Part shown: positions 53,212-59,905 of the stretch, piece by piece
Layout: the number at the start of each line of letters is the position of its first letter
Position numbering within the stretch: position 1 is the first letter of the stretch
DNA from: Desulfovibrio desulfuricans
Lineage (GTDB): Bacteria > Desulfobacterota > Desulfovibrionia > Desulfovibrionales > Desulfovibrionaceae
Direction of reading: 5' to 3'
Assembly: GCF_004801255.1 (NCBI RefSeq)
Contig: NZ_CP036295.1
Location: forward strand, 681,001 to 745,000
DNA: 64,000 bases
Program-made: the position numbers and the translations under genes
The notes under the pieces: model-generated
Database searches by the model: none
What the model saw: only the letters and a program-made list of their open reading frames with translations
What the model was told of the DNA's origin: nothing

Positions 53212-54849
53212 TTAGCCAAAAAAGGCCTTGAGGTCGTCCTGCGGGTTGCTGATGCCGCCAATGCCGAACTGCTCCACCAGTACCTTGGCCACATTGGGCG
53301 AAAGAAAGGCGGGCAGCGTGGGGCCAAGGTGAATGTTTTTCACGCCAAGGGCAAGCAGGGCCAGCAGTACGATAACCGCCTTCTGCTCGTACCAGGCGAT
53401 GTTGTAGACAATGGGCAGGTCGTTGATGTCGGCCAGACCAAACACTTCCTTAAGCTTGAGAGCGACCACTGCCAGCGAGTAGGAGTCGTTGCACTGGCCG
53501 GCGTCGAGCACGCGGGGGATGCCGCCGATGTCGCCGAGGTTAAGCTTGTTGTAGCGGTATTTGGCGCAACCGGCGGTGAGGATGACGGTGTCCTTCGGCA
53601 GGCCTTCGGCAAATTCGGTGTAGTACGAGCGGCCCTTGGCGCGACCGTCGCAACCGGCCATGACCACAAACTTTTTAATGGCGCCGGACTTCACGGCGTC
53701 GACAACCTTGTCGGCCAGGGCCAGCACCTGATTGTGCGCAAAGCCGCCCACAATTTCACCGCTCTCAATTTCCGTAGGCGCGGGGCAGGTCTTGGCATGG
53801 GCGATGATGGCCGAAAAATCCTTGTGCTCGCCGATTTCACCGGGGATATGCTTGCAACCCGGAAAACCCACAACGCCGGTGGTGTACACGCGGTCCTTGT
53901 AGCTGTCCTTGGGCGGCACAAGGCAGTTGGTGGTCAGCAGGATGGGGCCGTTGAACGTATCAAATTCTTCCTTCTGCTTCCACCACGCATTGCCGTAGTT
54001 GCCCTTGAAGTGGCTGAATTTTTTGAAAGCGGGGTAGTAGTGGGCGGGCAGCATTTCAGAGTGGGTGTAGACGTCCACGCCCGTGCCTTCGGTCTGTTCA
54101 AGCAGCATCTGCAGATCGCGCAGGTCGTGTCCCGAAATAAGGATGCCGGGGTTGGTTCCCACGCCGATGTTGACCCTGGTGATTTCGGGGTTGCCGTAGG
54201 TGCCGGTGTTGGCGGCGTCCAGCAGGGCCATGACGCTCACGCCCTTGTTGCCGGTTTCGAGGGTCAGGCCCACGAGGTCGGCAACAGTGAGGCTGTCGTC
54301 AAGGGTTTTGGCCAGGGCTTCCTGTAAAAAACCGTCCACGGCGGGATCGTGTTTGCCCAGCACGTCAGCGTGCTTGGCATAGGCGGCCATGCCCTTGAGG
54401 CCAAATGTGATGAGCCAGCGCAGGGAGCGCACGTCGTCGTCGCTGGTGGCAAGCACGCCCACCGTAGCGGCCTTGGCGAGCATGGCGGTTTTGTCGTCGG
54501 CTTCCCACAGGGCTGCGTCGGCCAGACCGTCGCTTGAGCCAAGCTCGGCAATCAGGGCTTTTTTGGCGGCACAGGTCTTGCGGACGCGCTCGGCGAGCAT
54601 GTCGTCGTCAAAGTTGGCGTTGGTGATTGTGCAGAAAAGATTGCCGACAACCATGCGGTCAATATCGTGAGCCACAGCCTTGCCCTGTGCGCGCAACTTG
54701 GTGGCAACCTGGGCAAGGCCCTTGGTAACGTATACCAGCACATCCTGCAGGGCGGCTGTTTCGGGCTTTTTTCCGCACACGCCTATCTGGGTGCAGCCTT
54801 TGTTGCCCACGGTCTCCTGACACTGGTAGCAGAACATGGCGTTGCTCAT
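53212..54849 (-). CDS. hcp: Hybrid cluster protein (hydroxylamine/NO reductase)
   Basis: 545 residues. The N-terminal Fe-S motif is C7-X2-C10-X8-C19-X5-C25 (CYQC..GC..GVC), the deltaproteobacterial pattern. The hybrid cluster ligands are found in '[14 protein letters not shown]', 'LTTNCLVPP', '[12 protein letters not shown]', '[15 protein letters not shown]' and '[10 protein letters not shown]'. The protein acts in the cytoplasm against nitrosative stress, reducing NO or hydroxylamine. The start has CAGGAGACATTTTTATG. It follows the cupin gene by 50 bp in what should be one operon; the Crp-type gene 55405 lies upstream. Confidence 0.97.
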   Translation of the reverse strand: MSNAMFCYQCQETVGNKGCTQIGVCGKKPETAALQDVLVYVTKGLAQVATKLRAQGKAVAHDIDRMVVGNLFCTITNANFDDDMLAERVRKTCAAKKALIAELGSSDGLADAALWEADDKTAMLAKAATVGVLATSDDDVRSLRWLITFGLKGMAAYAKHADVLGKHDPAVDGFLQEALAKTLDDSLTVADLVGLTLETGNKGVSVMALLDAANTGTYGNPEITRVNIGVGTNPGILISGHDLRDLQMLLEQTEGTGVDVYTHSEMLPAHYYPAFKKFSHFKGNYGNAWWKQKEEFDTFNGPILLTTNCLVPPKDSYKDRVYTTGVVGFPGCKHIPGEIGEHKDFSAIIAHAKTCPAPTEIESGEIVGGFAHNQVLALADKVVDAVKSGAIKKFVVMAGCDGRAKGRSYYTEFAEGLPKDTVILTAGCAKYRYNKLNLGDIGGIPRVLDAGQCNDSYSLAVVALKLKEVFGLADINDLPIVYNIAWYEQKAVIVLLALLALGVKNIHLGPTLPAFLSPNVAKVLVEQFGIGGISNPQDDLKAFFG

Positions 54850-54899
54850 AAAAATGTCTCCTGATGCTCCGCAAAGCGGAGGCTGCGCGGGTGATCCGC

Positions 54900-55250
54900 C
54901 TACGCGGCGGCCTTGGGGGGAAAAACAACGGTAAGCAGCATCTTGAAGCGCTCTTGCGCGCGTACTGCGTGAGGCTGACCAGCGGGCATGACGATAAATT
55001 CGCCTGCCTGCACCGTTTGTGACTGACCATTGATGGTCACCAGCGCCGAACCTTCAAGCACGAGCACCATGGCGTCGCCGGTGGAGGTATGGGAGCTGAT
55101 TTCCTCGTTGGCATCAAAGGCAAACAGAGTGATGCCCAAAGAGGCGTTCTGGATAAGGGTCTTGCTGGCGATCTGGCCGGGTTGGCACTCAACCTGCGCG
55201 GCCAGGGGCAGCGCTGCGGCGTAGTCAAGGTTTTTGAGAATGCGTTCCAT
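54900..55250 (-). CDS. Cupin-domain protein
   Basis: 116 residues from [16 protein letters not shown]. The cupin motifs are '[26 protein letters not shown]' (first, with one metal His, H in SSHTS) and '[16 protein letters not shown]' (second, with PxxxPH). Such small cupins bind a metal and act as sensors or dioxygenase-like enzymes. It is the first gene of the Hcp operon. The start at 55250 has AAGGAGGGCCTCATG; the longer frame to 55328 lies in the promoter. Its role with Hcp is unknown. Confidence 0.85.
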   Translation of the reverse strand: MERILKNLDYAAALPLAAQVECQPGQIASKTLIQNASLGITLFAFDANEEISSHTSTGDAMVLVLEGSALVTINGQSQTVQAGEFIVMPAGQPHAVRAQERFKMLLTVVFPPKAAA

Positions 55251-55302
55251 GAGGCCCTCCTTGTGTTGACGATTCCGTTCTATCAAGGCTGGGACAATGG
55301 TT

Positions 55303-55320
55303 CCGTACCAATTGTTACGG
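55303..55320 (-). promoter_or_regulatory. Near-palindrome in front of the cupin-hcp operon
   Basis: CCGTACCAATTGTTACGG (plus strand): an 18-bp palindrome with one mismatched pair, 53 bp upstream of the cupin ATG. It is the likely site of a dimeric regulator, probably the Crp/Fnr protein encoded upstream. Confidence 0.55.
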
Positions 55321-55404
55321 ATGTGCAAAAAAAATAAAAAAATGGAACGGAGGTTGAATGGGTATGGAGAATAAAAACAGTACGCTAAATATTTTTCACC
55401 CGCA

Positions 55405-56094
55405 TCAGGCAGAAAAATATTCGCAAAGAAAATTAAGTGCGGCCGGGTCGGGCACGCGTATGCTGCGCCCCTCGATGTGCAGCAGGCCTTCGTCGCGCAT
55501 GGCGGCCAGCTCGCGCGAGAGAGAAGGGCGGGTTACGCCCAGATAATCCGCCATTTGTTCCCGGTTCATGGTCAGGGCAAGGCTGCCGTCCGCGCGGCGG
55601 TGCTCAAGCAGCAGGGCCGCAAGTTTACGCCGCAGGCTGCCCGAAGAAAGCAGCGAAACGCGCCGCGTCAAAAAAAATGCCTTGTGCGCAAAAATACCCA
55701 GCATGTTGCGTATCATGCGCGAATGAACCGAACAGGACTTTTCGCAGGTAGCGTAAAAAAAACGGGCTGGTATGCCCAGAACACGCACGGGCGTTTCCGC
55801 CAGTACGCTGCATCCGTAACTGGGGCGACCCAAAAAAACATGCACTTCGCCAAAAAGGTCGCCGGGGGCGTCAACGCGCGCCATAACGGCTCGCCGGCCT
55901 TCGGACGATTCGCGGCAGACGTTTACCACGCCCTCAAGCAGCACATAGAGCCTCTCAGGCGGGTCAGACTCGCCAAAAACCAGTGCCCCCTTGCCGTGCT
56001 GCTCTTCTACCGCGCCGCTGCACGCAAGGCACAGTCTGGCCTCGTGCCCGGTCATGCCCGAAAACAGGGGGGATGCTTCCAATGCTCGTTCCAT
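55405..56094 (-). CDS. Crp/Fnr-family regulator, candidate HcpR
   Basis: 229 residues. A cyclic nucleotide-binding-like beta barrel ('ALVFGESDPPERLYVLLEGVVNVCRESSEGRRAVMARVDAPGDLFGEVHVFLGRPSYGCSVLAETPVRVLGI') lacks the cAMP Arg/Ser pair, and a C-terminal winged helix has 'LTMNREQMADYLGVTRPSLSRELAAMRDEGLLHIEGR' (recognition helix RPSLSRELA). Six cysteines are scattered in the sensor half. Its place next to hcp fits HcpR, which controls hcp in response to NO or nitrite. The start has GAGGAGTACATG. Palindromic sites lie upstream of its own promoter. Confidence 0.85.
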   Translation of the reverse strand: MERALEASPLFSGMTGHEARLCLACSGAVEEQHGKGALVFGESDPPERLYVLLEGVVNVCRESSEGRRAVMARVDAPGDLFGEVHVFLGRPSYGCSVLAETPVRVLGIPARFFYATCEKSCSVHSRMIRNMLGIFAHKAFFLTRRVSLLSSGSLRRKLAALLLEHRRADGSLALTMNREQMADYLGVTRPSLSRELAAMRDEGLLHIEGRSIRVPDPAALNFLCEYFSA

Positions 56095-56134
56095 GTACTC
56101 CTCAAGCGTGTGCGTATAGAATTGCTACAAGTAT

Positions 56135-56183
56135 ATCGTAAATCATATTTGTGATGCAACCGCACGTTTGTCATATTTGCGAT
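56135..56183 (-). promoter_or_regulatory. Crp-type operator region of the regulator gene
   Basis: A 21-bp palindromic site at 56135-56155 has arms ATC..AAAT and ATTT..GAT, and a second half-copy TCATATTTGCGAT follows at 56171-56183. The first and second TCATATTTG(T/C)GAT copies are 28 bp apart, about 40-90 bp before the ATG. Confidence 0.55.
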
Positions 56184-56185
56184 AA

Positions 56186-56211
56186 AAATAAAAAAGGGGG
56201 CCGAAGCCCCC
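56186..56211 (-). terminator. Intrinsic terminator of the SLBB gene
   Basis: On the minus strand GGGGGC-TTCG-GCCCCC is followed by TTTTTTATTTTT. It lies 23 bp after the stop at 56234. Confidence 0.9.
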
Positions 56212-56233
56212 TCAATGGTTCATGTAGCCAAGC

Positions 56234-57805
56234 CTACAGCGACGGCATGCCCAGCAGCAGGCGGGCCGAAACCACCACCTGCATAATGACCTGCGTGATG
56301 TCCTTGACGGCCTGCATGTTTTTGGATTCTACCTTTGGCAGCACCATAACCTGATCGCCAGGCAGAATGTCGTCGCCGTTTTGCGAGACGGATCCATTCT
56401 GGTGCAGCACCAGCACCTTGTCGTGGTCCGCGCGGTTGGTGTAACCGCCAGCGCCCTTGATGTAGTCGTCCACATCCTTCTTTTTGCCCCACAGCATGGC
56501 CTGGGGCATCATAACCTCGCCGCTCACAAGCACAACGTCGCTCTTGGGCGGGATAACGATAATGTCGCCGTCTTCAAGCGACAGGTCGGCCTTGTCCGGT
56601 CCGCCGTCAAGCACCACAACGCCTTCGGGTTCCACCGTTTTGGCCCGCTCCACAAACTTGGAAACCATCTCGGCCTCTTTGGCGCGGATTGCCGCTTCGT
56701 CGGCACTGGCGGAGGAAGCCGTAAGGGCTGTTTCCTCCAGCCTGCGCAGCGAGTCGGCGATGGCCTTTTTTTGACGGGCGGCCACGCTCTTGCGCTTGAT
56801 GTACATGGCCTGCAGGTTGGCCCGGCCGGGTTCGACCGCGATAAAGTTTTTCACTTCCTGCAGACGAGCTCCGCGCCGAACGGGGAAGCGCGACGCGCCG
56901 CGCACAGCGCCCTGCACCTCGACCATTATGGTGTTGCCGGGGGCGTCGGCGATAAACTGCACCTGGTCGCCGTCTTCAAGCATGAGGTTGCGCAGTTCCT
57001 TGAGCGGCAGGTAGGTGCTGTAGGGCGCACCGCTGCGCGTGCCCGAAAGGGCAATGTGCGAGGCGCTGTTCTGCGGCTCTGCAAGCTCTATCAGGGCCGC
57101 CCCCGTGGACTTGCCCTTGGGAAATTCAAATTTGGCCGGGGTGCGCACCGCGCCGATGGCGGTAACCGTGGGCCCCTTGTCGCCGACCACAAGGGTGTCG
57201 CCCTCCTGCACGCGCACGGCGGGCAAAACGCCCTTGCGTGCAAAGGGGTACAAATCAAGGTTGGCTACAGCCTTGCCGTCGCGCATAAGGCGGATATCAC
57301 GGTAGCTGCCGCGCACGGGATCAAGCCCGCCAGCCTTGTCCAAAAAGCTCAGCAAAGGATCACCAGGCGTGCCGGTGTAGCGCCCTGGCCTGGTCACGCC
57401 GCCGGTAACAAAGATGGCGATGGGCCGCGCATCCAGAGGGGCCGCGTATATCTGCACATCGGCGTGGCCGTTGGCGGACAGCTTGCTGCGCAGGGCTTCG
57501 GCCAGTTTGTCGTAGCCAAGACCGGCCACGGGGATGGCCCCCACTTCGGGCACGTCCAGGTGCCCGTCGGCCGCTACGGTCAGGGTGCTGTCAACCTTGA
57601 GGTCGCCACCCCAGAGGCGCAGCACCACGCGATCGCCTGGAGCGATGATGGAGGTGTCCTTGGCGTCCTTGGCCGCGTCCTTGCTCTGCGAAAAATTGCC
57701 CTGAAACAGGTTGGCTGCATAGGGTTGCGGAGCGTTTTCAGCTCTGGCCGCGCTGGACAAGACCAGAAAAACCAGCAGAAAAGCAAATAATGTTCTGTGC
57801 GACAT
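56234..57805 (-). CDS. Polysaccharide biosynthesis/export protein with SLBB domains
   Basis: About 523 residues (MSHRTLFAFLLVFLVLSSAARA signal peptide). A Poly_export domain 'IAPGDRVVLRLWGGDLKVDSTLTVAADGHLDVPEVGAIPVAGL' (about 56-130) is followed by SLBB-type repeats: 'IAIFVTGGVTRPGRYTGTPGDPLLSFLDKAGGLDP', 'VTAIGAVRTPAKFEFPKG', 'IMVEVQGAVRGASRFPVRRGARLQEV' and 'VVLVSGEVMMPQAMLWGKKKDVDDYIKGAGGYT'. It is a Wza/KpsD-like outer-membrane export protein, but without a lipobox. The start is uncertain between 57838 and 57805, with no good ribosome site. It is probably cotranscribed with the lipoprotein gene upstream. Confidence 0.9.
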   Translation of the reverse strand: MSHRTLFAFLLVFLVLSSAARAENAPQPYAANLFQGNFSQSKDAAKDAKDTSIIAPGDRVVLRLWGGDLKVDSTLTVAADGHLDVPEVGAIPVAGLGYDKLAEALRSKLSANGHADVQIYAAPLDARPIAIFVTGGVTRPGRYTGTPGDPLLSFLDKAGGLDPVRGSYRDIRLMRDGKAVANLDLYPFARKGVLPAVRVQEGDTLVVGDKGPTVTAIGAVRTPAKFEFPKGKSTGAALIELAEPQNSASHIALSGTRSGAPYSTYLPLKELRNLMLEDGDQVQFIADAPGNTIMVEVQGAVRGASRFPVRRGARLQEVKNFIAVEPGRANLQAMYIKRKSVAARQKKAIADSLRRLEETALTASSASADEAAIRAKEAEMVSKFVERAKTVEPEGVVVLDGGPDKADLSLEDGDIIVIPPKSDVVLVSGEVMMPQAMLWGKKKDVDDYIKGAGGYTNRADHDKVLVLHQNGSVSQNGDDILPGDQVMVLPKVESKNMQAVKDITQVIMQVVVSARLLLGMPSL

Positions 57806-57990
57806 GGCAGTGATGATGCAATGGATTCGGGCTTGCATGGCCCCCAGAGGTGGTTCCGCAAACAGGCCGTAGCCCTTGGGTTCCGTATTCAGCCTCGCAA
57901 GGCTTTCTGTCCGTAGGCAAAGGGCAGTATGTCTGTGCTGCTCCTTGCCGAAAGGGCGGGTGGGCGCGAGGCCTGCGACCGTAACAAGTA

Positions 57991-58022
57991 AAGCGCACGG
58001 GCAAGGTAACCGCCGTGCGCTT
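57991..58022. other. Intergenic stem between lipoprotein and SLBB genes
   Basis: AAGCGCACGG and CCGTGCGCTT form a perfect 10-bp stem. It lies in the ~316-bp gap between the two minus-strand genes. No T run follows, so it may be an mRNA processing or weak termination signal. Confidence 0.5.
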
Positions 58023-58121
58023 CAATAAATAATCATATTTTCCCGGTTTAGCCAGAGGCAATACAGGCCCGGGCCTTTTTTGTCCGATCAAAGCCCGTTC
58101 AACACCGCGCCGCAAACCGGT

Positions 58122-58508
58122 TTATTGCGAGATGCCCTGGCCCCACACCCTGGGCGCCATGTTCCAGTGCCCCTTGGAATCGCGGCAGATCACAATAACC
58201 TCTGCCTCCCGCTGGCCCGAGAGCACTGTTCCGCGTTTGCAGTCTTCGCCCTTGGCGGAGGTGAACAGCTCGTCAAGGCTCACGTGCACGCCCTTGCCAA
58301 AGTCCGGGTCGTCAACAGTCGCGGTTTCACCCACGTTGGAAACAATCATGAATCCCGTAACCGGGCCGGGGGGAGTGGCTGGCTGCTCTGGCGCCCCGCC
58401 AAAGCCGCACCCGCCGAGCAGCATGATAGCTGTAACCGCGAGGCCAGAAAGACCGAGTCGCCCCTGTCTGAACAGCCCCTGCGGCAGATGTGCAAAAAGC
58501 GTTTGCAT
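58122..58508 (-). CDS. Small lipoprotein, surface-antigen-like
   Basis: 128 residues. The N-terminal signal carries a lipobox LLGGC (Cys34), so it is lipid-anchored. The mature part 'SNVGETATVDDPDFGKGVHVSLDELFTSAKGEDCKRGTVLSGQREAEVIVICRDSKGHWN' resembles the 17 kDa surface-antigen C-terminal fold, with a C-C pair. It probably sits in the outer membrane. Its start has GAGGAAATGCCATG. It is next to the polysaccharide export gene on the same strand and may work with it. Confidence 0.75.
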   Translation of the reverse strand: MQTLFAHLPQGLFRQGRLGLSGLAVTAIMLLGGCGFGGAPEQPATPPGPVTGFMIVSNVGETATVDDPDFGKGVHVSLDELFTSAKGEDCKRGTVLSGQREAEVIVICRDSKGHWNMAPRVWGQGISQ

Positions 58509-58645
58509 GGCATTTCCTCATAATGACCGCCGTATTCTGCTGAACACTGCGGCGTTTTCTTTCATCTCGCAAAGAAAAGGGCGTCTGTCAATGCTGCCTG
58601 AAGCTCGCCCGCTGGCCGCTTACAATAATCACGGTTTTTGTAAAA

Positions 58646-58665
58646 AGGAGGAATTTATGTTGTGA
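58646..58665 (+). promoter_or_regulatory. Perfect ribosome site followed by a two-codon ORF
   Basis: AAGGAGGAATTT leads to ATG-TTG-TGA at 58657-58665, so an ideal Shine-Dalgarno sequence drives a Met-Leu mini-ORF. It sits about 120 bp before the molybdopterin-binding gene. It could be a leader minigene or the remnant of a lost gene. Confidence 0.5.
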
Positions 58666-58784
58666 TACCAAAACAAGTCGGCTAGTTAGCAAAATCACAA
58701 TTACTAAATAATGAATTTTATTTTGCATTTTATTGCGGGCATGGTATTTTGTAGACAATCGAGAAGTAAACTTCGGGAGATGTC

Positions 58785-59825
58785 ATGTCCAAATTGGCGA
58801 TGAAAACCATCCAGGTGCATGACGCCGTGGGCAGCGTGCTGTGCCACGACATCACTAGAATTGTGCCGGGTGAAAGCAAAGGGCCAGTTTTTCGCAAAGG
58901 CCATGTGGTAAGGCAAGAAGACGTTGAAGTGCTTTTGCAGGTTGGCAAAGAGCATCTCTACGTTTTTGAATCGCTGCCCGGCATGGTGCACGAAAATGAC
59001 GCCGCCGCGCGGGTTATTGCTGCCGTTGCAGGCAGCAACCTCGTGCGCACCGACCCCAAGGAAGGGCGCATTGATCTGCTGGCCGCCTGTGACGGCCTTC
59101 TGCGTATTGATGTGCCTGTTCTCAACCGCATTAACAGTCTGGGCGAAATCTCCGTCGCAACAATCCACAGCATGCAGCACGTCACCAAGGGCCGTCCTGT
59201 TGCGGGCTCGCGCGTAGTGCCGTTGATGATTGAGGATGAAAAGCTGCGGCAGCTCGAATCACTTGTAACCGGCCCGGTCATAGAAGTGCTGCCCCTGCGC
59301 CGCGCCAAGGTAGGCGTGGTCACCACCGGCAGCGAGGTGTTTTACGGGCGGATTCAGGATGCCTTTGGCCCGGTGCTGCGCAAAAAGTTTGCGGCTCTGG
59401 GCAGCGCGGTTGTGGGGCAAACCCTCACCAGCGACGAGGTCTCCATGACTGCCGGGGCCATCAGGGATTTTTTGGAACAGGGCGCTGACCTTATTGTGGT
59501 AACAGGCGGCATGTCTGTTGACCCCGACGACCGCACGCCAACGGCCATCCGCGCTTCCGGGGCGGAGGTGGCCAGTTACGGCGCGCCGGTGTACCCCGGG
59601 GCCATGTTTCTTCTGGCTTATGCCCAGGGCGCTGCGGGGCGGGTTCCCGTGCTGGGTTTGCCGGGCTGCGTCATGTACCACAAGGCCAGCATTTTTGACC
59701 TCATAGTGCCGCGCCTCTTGGCAGGCATAGAAGTAACCTCGGCCGATGTCGCGGCATTGGGGCACGGGGGCTTTTGCGCCCAGTGCGAAGTGTGCCGTTA
59801 CCCCGTCTGTCCCTTTGGCAAGTAG
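58785..59825 (+). CDS. MoeA-like molybdopterin-binding protein
   Basis: 346 residues. A molybdopterin-binding domain 'AKVGVVTTGSEVFYGRIQDAFGPVLRKKFAALGSAVVGQTLTSDEVSMTAGAIRDFLEQGADLIVVTGGMSVDPDDRTPTAIRASGAEVASYGAPVYPGAMFLLAY' (about 175-300) and an N-terminal MoeA-like arm. After 'LPGCVMYHKASIFDLIVPRLLAG' the protein ends with four cysteines, C331-X2-C334-X2-C337-X4-C342, next to its C-terminus, a feature not in MoeA. It precedes mop by 80 bp, so it probably helps insert the molybdenum cofactor. The start has GGGAGATGTCATG. Confidence 0.85.
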   Translation: MSKLAMKTIQVHDAVGSVLCHDITRIVPGESKGPVFRKGHVVRQEDVEVLLQVGKEHLYVFESLPGMVHENDAAARVIAAVAGSNLVRTDPKEGRIDLLAACDGLLRIDVPVLNRINSLGEISVATIHSMQHVTKGRPVAGSRVVPLMIEDEKLRQLESLVTGPVIEVLPLRRAKVGVVTTGSEVFYGRIQDAFGPVLRKKFAALGSAVVGQTLTSDEVSMTAGAIRDFLEQGADLIVVTGGMSVDPDDRTPTAIRASGAEVASYGAPVYPGAMFLLAYAQGAAGRVPVLGLPGCVMYHKASIFDLIVPRLLAGIEVTSADVAALGHGGFCAQCEVCRYPVCPFGK

Positions 59826-59905
59826 GCGGCGGGCAAACAATTGACCCCGGGCGCGGATTCTCCGCGCAGGCATATACCTTTGTTCATCATTTAAAGGAGT
59901 CGCGC

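Noticed and set aside
53329..54327. A 332-residue antisense open frame opposite hcp
   Set aside because: hcp explains the region fully and no upstream signal exists.
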